From a virus, in IMG/VR virus record IMGVR_UViG_3300032046_000003, positions 64,001 through 128,000 of that record: a stretch of DNA of 64,000 bases; one strand, 5' to 3'. How positions within the stretch are numbered: position 1 is the first letter of the stretch; each line of letters opens with the position of its first letter. A model generated the notes under the pieces. It was not told the DNA's origin. It was given only the letters and a program-made list of their open reading frames with translations, and searched no databases. Positions 24,576 through 33,566 of this stretch are shown here, in pieces. The position numbers and the translations under genes are program-made.

Positions 24576-25232
24576 ATGAATAAAAACAAATATTGCAAAT
24601 GCGGTTGTAAACAAATAGTTAATAATAAATTTGTTCAAGGTCATAATAGCAAGGGTAAAAATAATCCTATGTATGGTAAACATCATTCTGTAAAAACTAT
24701 AAAAAAAATGAGTCAATCTCGCAAAGGTAAAATTTATATTGCTAGAGAAACTCGTTATTGCAAATGTGATTGTGGATTTTCAAAAGAAGTGAAAATAAAT
24801 TCTAAATGGAAATTTAAAAGAGGACATGGTGGTATAGGAAAAAATAATTCTATGTACGGTAAGCCTTCTCCTAATAAGGGTAAAAAAATTAAACCTTGTT
24901 CTGAAAAAAGAAAGAAAATAAATAGATTTTTAGCTATTAAAAGAATAGAGGAAAATCATGGAATTTGTATGCCGGGATATAACAAAAAAGCATGCGAGTT
25001 TTTTAAGAATTATGACGAGAAAAACAATACCAAAGGTCATTATGCTGTTTACGGTGGTGGAGAACATTATATTAAAGAGCTCGGTTATTGGCCTGATTAC
25101 ATAAACTTTGATAAAAAAATAATAATAGAGTTTGATGAAAAATATCATAATAAAAGACTTGAGAAAGACGCTATTAGACAGCAACAAATTCAGAAATTAT
25201 ACCCAGATTTTGAATTTAGGAGAATGAAATAA
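24576..25232 (+). CDS. Freestanding homing endonuclease, EDxHD/Vsr-like
   Basis: A 218-residue protein. Two N-terminal zinc modules (CKCGCKQIV...GH and CKCDCGFSKE...GH) are like those of the HNH protein at 10192. NUMOD3-like repeats follow (GKNNPMYGKHH, GKNNSMYGKPSPNKG). The C-terminal NKKACEFFKNYDEKNNTKGHY block and catalytic GYWPDYINFDKK, IIIEFDEKYH, RQQQIQ match its siblings. So the DNA-binding part is shared with an HNH enzyme and the nuclease with the EDxHD group, a sign of domain shuffling. The last codons (TTTAGGAGAATGAAATAA) give the next gene its ribosome site. Confidence 0.8.
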   Translation: MNKNKYCKCGCKQIVNNKFVQGHNSKGKNNPMYGKHHSVKTIKKMSQSRKGKIYIARETRYCKCDCGFSKEVKINSKWKFKRGHGGIGKNNSMYGKPSPNKGKKIKPCSEKRKKINRFLAIKRIEENHGICMPGYNKKACEFFKNYDEKNNTKGHYAVYGGGEHYIKELGYWPDYINFDKKIIIEFDEKYHNKRLEKDAIRQQQIQKLYPDFEFRRMK

Positions 25233-26611
25233 TGGCGCAATTAACGTCTGATAAATATAAACCACCGATGCTTGTATTAGAGTACTTCGAAAAAGTGCCT
25301 GGATTGGGGGTGCCATCAGTACAATCAACTCGAGAATTATCTAATATAACTAAAATTATAACTGATAGTTTGAGCAATAACGAAACAATAGCAAAATATA
25401 CTGAAGAGACCCAAAAAATTAATTTACCTAAAGCTGCTGATATTGGAGCTAGTCCTAGCGCTGGTAAATATGGATTAAATCAAATACAAAATTCAGGTCA
25501 AAAGTTTTCCAAAGTAAAAAGCATAACATCTTCTGATGTAAATCAATCAGGTACTCCATTTGATAATAGCTCTACTGAATCTGGATTATCAAAACTAGAT
25601 ATACAAACTGCAAGAAATTTGTATTCACAAGGTAGAATTCAAAGAGTAGATGAGGGTGTGTGGGTTAGATTAAGTACACCCACCGGAACTTTAAGTTATC
25701 CTACACCGCATATTTTGCTTGCTAATGTTCCTTCGGCGACTGAATACGTATATCCCGCGGCAGCGCCAGGAAGCACTACTCCAGGTGACACAAGCGTTAA
25801 TTATTCTACTAATAAAAAAGGAAGATATAAAAAACAATTTGGCGGAGATGATACTTTTAGGGTATTAATGTTAGAAGATGATGCTAGAAATATAACACCA
25901 AGTGGAGATGGAAGAATATGGGTTGTAATAAGATATTATAAGGGATGGAATTCTACAATTGATGAAGACACAATAACTTTAGGATTACCTATTCAAACTG
26001 ACAATTCTGCTGATACAATTTTTACAAAAACAGTTTCATTAATTTTAAACAAAAAACAAAGAGATGCTTTACTTAATCTTTCTAAAAATGCTGATGCAGC
26101 AAAAAGGCTATTAGACCAAAATTTATATGTTATAGATTTTCAAGCAATATCAACTCATAGTGATAACTTTGGTTTTGGTATTGAACGATTTGATTTTTCA
26201 GGTGATTCTAGAAAAACTGTTCAACAAACACGTGGCAAATATACCACCTTTGATATAGCTGAAGATAACTTTTTTGTTGATACGTGGGCTAAGGCGCCAG
26301 AAAGCATAACACTATCTGGTGTAATAGAGCTTCCATATGGATATGAAAGCAATGTTACGACTCTTAATGGCAGTACAATAGCCGGAAAAGATGGTTCATT
26401 TTTAAATATGATAGAAAAATTCTTTTTGTGGAATAATAATCCTAATAGAGTTAATAGGGGCGATTATATGATGCTTAGAGATTTATATCGTAAGCAAAAT
26501 TATAAGGTTACGTTTAAATCTAGAAGATATTCACAATCTGTAGAAAGACAAAGTTTGGTGCCTTTTGAATTTAATTTTATAGTATTAGATACAATTTCAG
26601 GAGATTATTAA
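25232..26611 (+). CDS. Putative baseplate structural protein
   Basis: A 459-residue protein. N-terminal low-complexity Ser/Asn/Thr region (about residues 1-200), then a beta domain with GRIWVVIRYYKGW, and a C-terminal domain with WAKAPESITLSGVIELPYG and RDLYRKQNYKVTFKSRRY, resembling tail proteins that connect hub and wedge (gp53- or LysM-adjacent-like). No catalytic motif. Position between spike-region genes and the gp25-like wedge suggests a baseplate part. The first base is the end of the endonuclease stop (TAATGG). Confidence 0.45.
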   Translation: MAQLTSDKYKPPMLVLEYFEKVPGLGVPSVQSTRELSNITKIITDSLSNNETIAKYTEETQKINLPKAADIGASPSAGKYGLNQIQNSGQKFSKVKSITSSDVNQSGTPFDNSSTESGLSKLDIQTARNLYSQGRIQRVDEGVWVRLSTPTGTLSYPTPHILLANVPSATEYVYPAAAPGSTTPGDTSVNYSTNKKGRYKKQFGGDDTFRVLMLEDDARNITPSGDGRIWVVIRYYKGWNSTIDEDTITLGLPIQTDNSADTIFTKTVSLILNKKQRDALLNLSKNADAAKRLLDQNLYVIDFQAISTHSDNFGFGIERFDFSGDSRKTVQQTRGKYTTFDIAEDNFFVDTWAKAPESITLSGVIELPYGYESNVTTLNGSTIAGKDGSFLNMIEKFFLWNNNPNRVNRGDYMMLRDLYRKQNYKVTFKSRRYSQSVERQSLVPFEFNFIVLDTISGDY

Positions 26612-27492
26612 TGGTAGATACTTCTATTTATGGAGTTGATGTGTTTTTAGATAACGGAGACTTAGCGGTTACTAATTCTAGCGATTTACACCCCATATTA
26701 TCTTTAGACAATTTGGCTCAAGCAGTATCAAACGCTTTGTCGACTGAGCAAGGCAATATTTTTTATAATCTAGACTATGGCATTAATTTGCTTGGTATTG
26801 TGGGAGAAAAAAATACACTGGCCCAACAAGAAAGACTAAGAACCGAAATATCTAGAGTATTAAAAATGGAGCCAAGAATAGAAAGAGTAGAGGTATTAAC
26901 TATAACTACTAATACTGAAAATCCTAGAGAATTAGATATTTATATAAAAATTAAGCCTATAGAATCCACATCAAGCATAGAAGTTAATTTAGTATTTCCT
27001 TTCTCATTTTTTCCTGTTACTACAAATTCTGTTACGAGTGAAATACAAACTAGTACAGATGCTTTGACAATTTATACTCAGTATTCCATATATAATATTG
27101 TTGGTGTATTTTTAATAACTGATACTAATAAAACAGGCACTAATTACTTTACTGGCGGATTTGTGAGCGATAATAAAATCACCTTAGGCACTTCACTTCC
27201 AAGTTCTAATTCACAGGTACAGATTGATTATATAACTCTAGACGTTTTAATGAGTAATATTCAAATTACCCAAATATTAAATGAAAAAGCTTTGACCCTA
27301 GACGGTATTGTAGCAACATTGGCTCATACAATATATGATGTTACAGACGCATATTTGGCCTCTGATACTGCCAAAACTGGAACAGATTATGCCTCTGGAA
27401 GTACATTTGATAAAAATATTTTAACACTAGGAACTACTACTTTACCGAACACGCAAATTAATGTAGATTATTCTACCGTAGATAATATATAG
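26611..27492 (+). CDS. Baseplate wedge protein (gp25/W-like) with extra beta domains
   Basis: A 293-residue protein. Residues 1-130 fit the gp25/gpW family: LDNLAQAVSNALSTEQGNI, NLDYGINLLGIVG, and the helix LAQQERLRTEISRVLKMEPRIE followed by a strand. Gp25 proteins start sheath assembly on the baseplate. The C-terminal 150 residues add two copies of a small beta module (VFLITDTNKTGTNYF and AYLASDTAKTGTDYA, each ending in VDY), not part of usual gp25. That extension is odd and is shared with other virion proteins here. Confidence 0.75.
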   Translation: MVDTSIYGVDVFLDNGDLAVTNSSDLHPILSLDNLAQAVSNALSTEQGNIFYNLDYGINLLGIVGEKNTLAQQERLRTEISRVLKMEPRIERVEVLTITTNTENPRELDIYIKIKPIESTSSIEVNLVFPFSFFPVTTNSVTSEIQTSTDALTIYTQYSIYNIVGVFLITDTNKTGTNYFTGGFVSDNKITLGTSLPSSNSQVQIDYITLDVLMSNIQITQILNEKALTLDGIVATLAHTIYDVTDAYLASDTAKTGTDYASGSTFDKNILTLGTTTLPNTQINVDYSTVDNI

Positions 27493-27503
27493 GAGAAAAA
27501 ATT

Positions 27504-28877
27504 ATGAGCCCAGTTGAATTTCGCACACAAAATCGCATTTTTCAAAATCTCCGCGCTTTCCTTAGCAATTCTGGTTCAGCTCTTACAGACTTCAACGTAG
27601 GAAGTGTTATTAATAGTGTGCTTTATGCATTTAGTAATGGATTAGCCAGTTTATATGCTACATTACAAAATGTTTATGATGGAACTTTTGTTGCAAGAGC
27701 TACTGGAGACGATTTAGATAATAGGGTGACAGATTTTAATTTGACAAGACGCTTAGCCACCAGGGCAACAGGCAATGTGACTTTTTATAGAAGTCTGCCT
27801 TCAACCAGCGATGTTATAATAACTGTAGGCACGCGTGTAAAAACCATAACAACAAATTTAATACAAGGCGTAGAATTTCTTACAACTTCGCAAAAATTAA
27901 TTCAAACGCAGATTGTGGCCGAGCCATATACATTTTTAACAGGCCAAACAAATATTAATTTAATTTCTAGAAAAGTATATGATATAAATACTGTAACAGG
28001 AACAGCAGCGAGTGTGTCGGGGTATACTTTTATAAAAAATACAGATTACAGTTTAAATTCAGCCGACGCCTCTCAAGCTAAAATACAGTGGCTTGGTGGC
28101 GGAGTTTCTCCCGATGATTCTACGGTTTTTTATGTAACGTATCAACCTTTATCAGTAGATGTTCCCGTACAATCTTCAGGCGCAGGAGCTTTTGGCAATG
28201 TTGCAACAAGTACTATAGTCAATGTTCCTTCAAAACCCGCAGGCGTAGAAGAAGTTATAAATTACGAATCCACAAGCGGAGGAACCGATATTGAAACCGA
28301 CGATCAATTAAGAATTAGAGTGCCGCTGTATTTGAGCTCACTATCAAAATCGACTAAAAATGCTATACAGGCTGCGGCTTTATCGGTAAATGGAATTCAA
28401 AATGCAAACATATACGAATCCGATCCTCCAAATGGATTTGTTACCATATTTATAGATGACGGTTCCGGCGGAGCAAGCTTAGAAATGATAAGAAACGTAA
28501 AAGATAAAATTGATGGAACCATAAATGGAGTTGAAACCGGAAGCGCGACCGCCATGAGGGCTTGCGGATTGGGAGTGAACGTCCTGGCCCCAACAGTTAA
28601 AGACATTACAATTTCTCTTACTGCATTTATTGATACCGGTTTTGACTCTACTTCGGTTAGCATCGATATTGAAACAACCATAAATCAGTATTTAAATGCG
28701 TTTGTTACGGGCCAAAGTATATTGAGGGCCTCTTTGATAGAAAAAATCATGGGAGTACAGGGAGTTAAAAATATAGATTTATCAGTGTTGACTGTCAACG
28801 GGGCTTTAACAGGAGACACTACTGTGGGAACTAATGAGGTGGCGCGTCTATTTTCTATTAATATTTTAACGAGATAA
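27504..28877 (+). CDS. Baseplate J-like protein (gp6/gpJ)
   Basis: A 457-residue protein with J-type features: N-terminal helices (SALTDFNVGSVINSVLYAFSN), the R-A-TGDDLDNRV motif, GNVTFYRSLPSTSDVIITVGTRV, and the late ETDDQLRIRVPLYLSSLSKSTK and ALSVNGIQNANIYE segments. J/gp6 proteins form the baseplate wedge ring next to gp25, and the order (gp25-like, J, I-like) is the standard one. Confidence 0.85.
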   Translation: MSPVEFRTQNRIFQNLRAFLSNSGSALTDFNVGSVINSVLYAFSNGLASLYATLQNVYDGTFVARATGDDLDNRVTDFNLTRRLATRATGNVTFYRSLPSTSDVIITVGTRVKTITTNLIQGVEFLTTSQKLIQTQIVAEPYTFLTGQTNINLISRKVYDINTVTGTAASVSGYTFIKNTDYSLNSADASQAKIQWLGGGVSPDDSTVFYVTYQPLSVDVPVQSSGAGAFGNVATSTIVNVPSKPAGVEEVINYESTSGGTDIETDDQLRIRVPLYLSSLSKSTKNAIQAAALSVNGIQNANIYESDPPNGFVTIFIDDGSGGASLEMIRNVKDKIDGTINGVETGSATAMRACGLGVNVLAPTVKDITISLTAFIDTGFDSTSVSIDIETTINQYLNAFVTGQSILRASLIEKIMGVQGVKNIDLSVLTVNGALTGDTTVGTNEVARLFSINILTR

Positions 28878-28878
28878 T

Positions 28879-30267
28879 ATGAGTTTAGATAACATAAGAA
28901 AATTACTTTTAAATAGTCTATCAAATATTTTCAATAAGGCCGCCTCAACCAGAAATTATCAATTAATGACCGCAGTCGCCAATGAATTAACCGATAATGA
29001 AAACAATATTGAGCAAATGAGGAGAGCCTCTACTATAAATGAGGCCATAAGCGGAGACCTCGATTTACACGGAACCACTCTAAATGTAAAAAGAATATAT
29101 TTAGAAGACGATGAAGCCTATAGAATTAGATTATTAGAAAGCTATGATAGACCTCAGGTTACTTCTTCAAATTTAAAAGAATTGGCTGAATTTTATGTTG
29201 GTTCCACAGTAATTAAAGAAGAATATATAAAAGATAGATGGTGGCTTGGTGGAAACTTATGGCCAGTTACAGAAATCGAAATTGTTCCTGCTATAACCAG
29301 CACCATTGCTCAAACTACGAGCGGCGCTTTAACAAATACAATGCCGGAATGTTGGAGCATTTTAGACATATTGCATACGGGCACAAATTATTGTTCTGGG
29401 TGTTCTTTTACCAATAATTCATCTGGTGCTTTAATAACTCTGACCACTCCGGTTACCGCTGGAGATTTATTACAAGTAGTTTATACTTTAGATGCTATTA
29501 CATCGGGAAGTAATATAGATTGGGTGCCGCATGGATTTTTAGGATATGACGCCATAATCCATCATAGGGTATTGTCGAATAATTACGACCTAATAACATC
29601 CAATATAAGAAATATAACTATACAAACCAATATGCTTCCAGGGTATGCAGTATATACATCATTATTTAATATCGACACAGGCATAATATATGGATGGCAA
29701 AATACTGTTGATAGCGACGGGCAAATTATATTAGATGAAAACACTAGAGTTGATAATTTGGTAGTAGACGAATATCAAATAGCTGATGATGTTAATCAAG
29801 TTTCAGTGAATCATTCTATAGCAAAAGTAGTTAGCGTATATTTGGCGATTGATGTCAATCATACCGGCACTAATTACGCGACAACTAATAATTTTAATGG
29901 CAATACTGTAATATTAGATATACCGCTTCCAAGCAAAACCGCAGTCATAGTTAATTATAACAGGTACCCAATTCAAAATTATAGAGATTTTAATATAGAT
30001 AATTTTGTAAAAACAGGCGATGAAGATTTAAGATTTACTATGGAGTTTCAGTTAAATGCGGACTTTATAAAATACAATACTGCCAAATATTCTCAAATAT
30101 CTTGGGGGCAATTGGCCAACGATAATATAAGTTTGGTTGCTGAGGCAATTGACATAGCAAAAGCGGCCGGTATAAAAACCAAATTGATAATCGTATCAAA
30201 AGGAGCCATATACGGACAAGTAAGTTCTGTATATGCCCAAGTATTCTACGGCGGACAATATTATTAA
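28879..30267 (+). CDS. Baseplate wedge/tail protein I-like
   Basis: A 462-residue protein. The N-terminal 100 residues are helical (RKLLLNSLSNIFNK, MTAVANELTDNENNI, then HGTTLNVKRIYLEDDEAYRIRL), as in I-type proteins that attach fibres to the wedge. The middle and end carry the same small beta module twice (LDILHTGTNYC and YLAIDVNHTGTNYA) and a final DIAKAAGIKTKL helix-strand. Position right after J supports the role. Confidence 0.6.
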   Translation: MSLDNIRKLLLNSLSNIFNKAASTRNYQLMTAVANELTDNENNIEQMRRASTINEAISGDLDLHGTTLNVKRIYLEDDEAYRIRLLESYDRPQVTSSNLKELAEFYVGSTVIKEEYIKDRWWLGGNLWPVTEIEIVPAITSTIAQTTSGALTNTMPECWSILDILHTGTNYCSGCSFTNNSSGALITLTTPVTAGDLLQVVYTLDAITSGSNIDWVPHGFLGYDAIIHHRVLSNNYDLITSNIRNITIQTNMLPGYAVYTSLFNIDTGIIYGWQNTVDSDGQIILDENTRVDNLVVDEYQIADDVNQVSVNHSIAKVVSVYLAIDVNHTGTNYATTNNFNGNTVILDIPLPSKTAVIVNYNRYPIQNYRDFNIDNFVKTGDEDLRFTMEFQLNADFIKYNTAKYSQISWGQLANDNISLVAEAIDIAKAAGIKTKLIIVSKGAIYGQVSSVYAQVFYGGQYY

Positions 30268-30896
30268 TGCCCACTGGAATTTATATAAGAACAGAATATC
30301 ACAAAAGAATAAATAGCAAAAGTCATAAAAACCAAATTCCTTGGAATAAAAATAAGAAAGGTTCACAAATATCTTCTAGAAAAGGTAAGACTTTAGAAGA
30401 AGAATATGGTGTTGAGAGAGCAAAAGAAATAAGTATAAAGTTAAGTAAATGGCAAAAAGGTAAAATATATGAACAGACTATGGGTAGCAAAATAGCCAAA
30501 GAATGTAGAAGAAAACAAAGGTTAAAGGCCATTGAGAGAATAAATAAAAACTATGGTAAATGTTGTCCTAATTATAATCCTAAAGCTTGCGAAATATTTA
30601 AACAATTCGATGAGAAAAATAATACTCAAGGTTATTATGCCATGTATGGTAATGGAGAACATTACATTGAAGAACTTGGTTATTTTCTAGACTACATTAA
30701 TTTTGACAAAAAACTGATAATAGAAGTTGATGAAAAACATCACTTTGATAAAAGTGGTTTATTAAAATCTAAAGATATTAAACGTCAACAAGAAATAAAA
30801 AATTTATATCCTGATTTTAATTTTTTAAGATTCGAAGAAAAAGATATAAATAAAATTTTACAAATTAAAATAGGGGGGGTTTCATGGATAAGTTAA
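30267..30896 (+). CDS. Freestanding homing endonuclease, EDxHD/Vsr-like
   Basis: A 209-residue protein. It carries two GKT/GKI-type DNA-binding repeats (GKTLEEEYGVERAKEI and GKIYEQTMGSKIAKEC), then NPKACEIFKQFDEKNNTQGYY and catalytic GYFLDYINFDKK, LIIEVDEKHHFDK and RQQEIK. Closest sibling in the window is the protein at 13204. It starts at an ATG overlapping the stop of the I-like gene, and its last codons (ATAGGGGGGGTTTC) provide the ribosome site of the next gene, which begins inside its frame at 30884. Confidence 0.8.
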   Translation: MPTGIYIRTEYHKRINSKSHKNQIPWNKNKKGSQISSRKGKTLEEEYGVERAKEISIKLSKWQKGKIYEQTMGSKIAKECRRKQRLKAIERINKNYGKCCPNYNPKACEIFKQFDEKNNTQGYYAMYGNGEHYIEELGYFLDYINFDKKLIIEVDEKHHFDKSGLLKSKDIKRQQEIKNLYPDFNFLRFEEKDINKILQIKIGGVSWIS

Positions 30897-31510
30897 ACTT
30901 TTATGATATGCAACACGTTGCTGCAGAAGACATGGGGCAGATATATTTAGATGCAGAAAGCTTTGCAGTTCAACATCTAAAAGACTTTCATTCTACTAAA
31001 ACTCAATTTGTTCTTGGTAGTGCCATATACGGTCCGTCATCTTTGCAGGTTTTATCAACTACTTATCCGTCATTGACCGTAGAGGTTTCCGGCGGAGTCG
31101 GTTATGACGCTTGGCAGAGAGTAGAAATTACATCTACAGAAAGCTTGACCATTGCAAATATACCTCCAAATAGCGGCGGAGGATTAATAATAACTAGAAT
31201 AGACTTGATCTACATAAATAAAACTGATATAGATGCGTTTCCTTTTACACTAGACTTTATAGACGCTAATAGGAACATATTCCAGGAAACTAAAAATACC
31301 CGCAATTTGGGCAGCTACGAACTAATACAGTTGCAAGGCACTTATAATATTGGAGGCGCTACTCCGCCGGCAATTCCTGCGGGGGTTATACCTTTGGCCT
31401 ATATTTATCTTCGTGATAATACTAACAAGATATATAATGCCGACACCAGCTCACTCAATGAAGGGTACATTGTTGACGCGCGAACAGTAGTTTATGCAAC
31501 TACTATTTAG
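30884..31510 (+). CDS. Baseplate-proximal tail fibre/adaptor protein
   Basis: A 208-residue beta-rich protein. N-terminal helix (LNFYDMQHVAAEDMGQIY), then strands such as VSGGVGYDAWQRVEIT and a C-terminal PAGVIPLAYIYLRDNTNKIY, typical of phage fibre-attachment or collar proteins. It overlaps the end of the upstream endonuclease gene. It is followed by another inserted endonuclease and then the first fibre. Precise function unknown. Confidence 0.5.
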   Translation: MDKLNFYDMQHVAAEDMGQIYLDAESFAVQHLKDFHSTKTQFVLGSAIYGPSSLQVLSTTYPSLTVEVSGGVGYDAWQRVEITSTESLTIANIPPNSGGGLIITRIDLIYINKTDIDAFPFTLDFIDANRNIFQETKNTRNLGSYELIQLQGTYNIGGATPPAIPAGVIPLAYIYLRDNTNKIYNADTSSLNEGYIVDARTVVYATTI

Positions 31511-31521
31511 GAGTAAATAAT

Positions 31522-32280
31522 ATGACATCGGGCGTTTACATAAGAACTGAAGATAATATAAAAAACTTAAAAGGCAGAAAAAGTTGGAATGAAGGACTTA
31601 CTACTAAAACTGATATAAGATTAATAAAAGCTGGAGAAAGAATAAAAGCAACTAGAATAAAGAATCATTCTTATTTTAGTTGTCGTAAAGGCAAAACTTT
31701 AGAACAAGAATATGGACTTGAAAGAACTAAAGAAATTAGAAAGAACTTAAGTGATTCTCATAAAGGAAATGAAGGTTATTGGAAAGATAAAAAACGTTCA
31801 AAAAAAGATAGAAAAAAAATGAGTGCGGCTAAAATGAACAAAACCTATGAAGAAAGAATGGGTATTGAAAAAGCAAAAGAATGTAAAAGAAAACTAAGTA
31901 AGGCTAAGAGTGGCCAAAATAATCCCATGTATGGTAAACCAACTCCAATTGGTTCTGGAAATTGTAAATGGTATGAATATAATGGCGAAAATTTACAAGG
32001 TACGTATGAATTAAGATTTGCTAAATTATGTGATAAAAATAATATAAGATGGGAAAAAATGCATAAAGTTTTACCTTATATTATTAATAATAGAAAGAGA
32101 AATTACTTACCTGATTTTAAAGTTTGGTTTGATAAAGAACCTGTTTATATAGAAACTAAAGGATATTTTGATGAAAAATCGCAAATAAAAATGAATTTAG
32201 TTAGACAACAGTATCCTGATAAAATATTTATAATTGCTGACGAGAATATATTAAAGATGTATGAGGAGATGACAATATGA
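31522..32280 (+). CDS. Freestanding PD-(D/E)xK-like homing endonuclease
   Basis: A 252-residue protein. N-terminal repeats (RKSWNEGLTTKTD, GKTLEQEYGLERTKEI, NKTYEERMGIEKAKEC, GQNNPMYGKPTPIG) are the same DNA-binding units as in the other HEGs. The nuclease part differs: LQGTYELRFAKLCDKNNI, then NYLPDFKVW and VYIETKGYFDEKS, giving an E...D...ExK pattern as in PD-(D/E)xK enzymes. So this is the third nuclease type in the window. The last codons (GAGGAGATGACAATATGA) supply the ribosome site of the fibre gene, whose ATG overlaps the stop. Confidence 0.8.
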   Translation: MTSGVYIRTEDNIKNLKGRKSWNEGLTTKTDIRLIKAGERIKATRIKNHSYFSCRKGKTLEQEYGLERTKEIRKNLSDSHKGNEGYWKDKKRSKKDRKKMSAAKMNKTYEERMGIEKAKECKRKLSKAKSGQNNPMYGKPTPIGSGNCKWYEYNGENLQGTYELRFAKLCDKNNIRWEKMHKVLPYIINNRKRNYLPDFKVWFDKEPVYIETKGYFDEKSQIKMNLVRQQYPDKIFIIADENILKMYEEMTI

Positions 32281-33566
32281 CTACTAGATTTCCGGATAAT
32301 TACGATGTTTACTCTGTAAAAATAGACAACGTGACCGATATTCGAGCTGCTGACATTAATGATTTGCAAGATGCAGTCAATGCAATAGAAAATGAGCTTG
32401 GGGCAAATGTAGCCGGTTTGAGTCAACCTTCAGGCTGGAATTTGGCCAACAGATTGGGCGTATTCGTAAATGATAACGGTACTTTTAAGGCCGGAATCAT
32501 TACAGCATCTGATATTCCGTCAGGTTCAATATCAAATACAAAAATATATCATAATGATACTTTTGAATTTAAATCTGTAAAAGCTGGAAGGCATATCGAC
32601 GGTACTTATGGTTATACCGGAAGCGGCCCAGGAACAATGGCCGGCGTGACTATAGACGCCGCTGGAAACGTATTCATAGACGGAAACCTAACTGTTAGAG
32701 GGGCTGAAACAGTTTCGGCAACAGAAACCTTAATATCGAATTTACAAGTTGATGGTAGTTCATATTTAGGAAATGCGGCAAGTGATATAGTTGAAATAAC
32801 TGGTACTACCAGGCCGGCCGCTTCCTCATTATATGATTTGGGGGACCCAACTCACAGATTTAAAACAGCCTATATTGATGTTCTATTAGGCCAAAGTACG
32901 GGCGGAGACGTTTTGACGGTGGCAACGTCAGGAACGTTTGATAATACTATAGCGATAAAATCTAGCACTGACACATCTTCAGGAGACAGCCTGGCTTTTA
33001 TAGGATTAAAAAGCGGAGATCTAGTTATTCAATCTGCCACGGGACAAAATTTATTGTTGCAACCGTATGAGGGCAAGGTTATGATAAATACCGACACGCC
33101 CACATCGGACTTATCGATTGGCGGAAACACGTATATGGGCGGAAACGCGTACATAGACGGGGATGTCACAATAACCGGCACATTGACGGCGGCATCCACG
33201 GCGGCTATTCAAAAAATAGCGGCCTGCTGGGATTTGGGAACGGACGCCTTCGTTTCTAACGGAGTATTCGAGATATTAATACCATATGATATAACAATTA
33301 CCCAGATCATAGCGTACGCTGACACCGCGCCCACGGGGGCTGATTTGCTTATTGACGTTTTAAAAAATGGAACGACAATTTTCACAGATCAATCCAAAAG
33401 AACTAAGATAGTCGACGGAAACAACGCGAGCGACATAACCACTGGCATTCCCGACATAGCGCCTGCGAGCGCTGGAGACAGAATTAGGGTGGACATATCC
33501 CAAGTAGGCGCCACAATTGCAGGGGGGAATCACCTGACTGTGACCTTATACGGAGGTGTAGTTTAA
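32277..33566 (+). CDS. Tail fibre protein 1
   Basis: A 429-residue fibre. The N-terminal FPDNYDVYSVKIDN and LQDAVNAIENELG segment matches the fibre at 34775 (FPAGYDTFTTKLDN, LQDATGKIELELG) and is probably the baseplate attachment. The middle has repeated Gly/Asn/Asp-rich strands (GNVFIDGNLTVRG, GGNTYMGGNAYIDGDVTITG) of a fibrous trimer. The last 120 residues, from AACWDLGT to IAGGNHLTVTLYGG, are a receptor-tip-like domain shared with the 34775 fibre. The 3' half is clearly GC-richer than the rest of the window. Confidence 0.7.
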   Translation: MTTRFPDNYDVYSVKIDNVTDIRAADINDLQDAVNAIENELGANVAGLSQPSGWNLANRLGVFVNDNGTFKAGIITASDIPSGSISNTKIYHNDTFEFKSVKAGRHIDGTYGYTGSGPGTMAGVTIDAAGNVFIDGNLTVRGAETVSATETLISNLQVDGSSYLGNAASDIVEITGTTRPAASSLYDLGDPTHRFKTAYIDVLLGQSTGGDVLTVATSGTFDNTIAIKSSTDTSSGDSLAFIGLKSGDLVIQSATGQNLLLQPYEGKVMINTDTPTSDLSIGGNTYMGGNAYIDGDVTITGTLTAASTAAIQKIAACWDLGTDAFVSNGVFEILIPYDITITQIIAYADTAPTGADLLIDVLKNGTTIFTDQSKRTKIVDGNNASDITTGIPDIAPASAGDRIRVDISQVGATIAGGNHLTVTLYGGVV

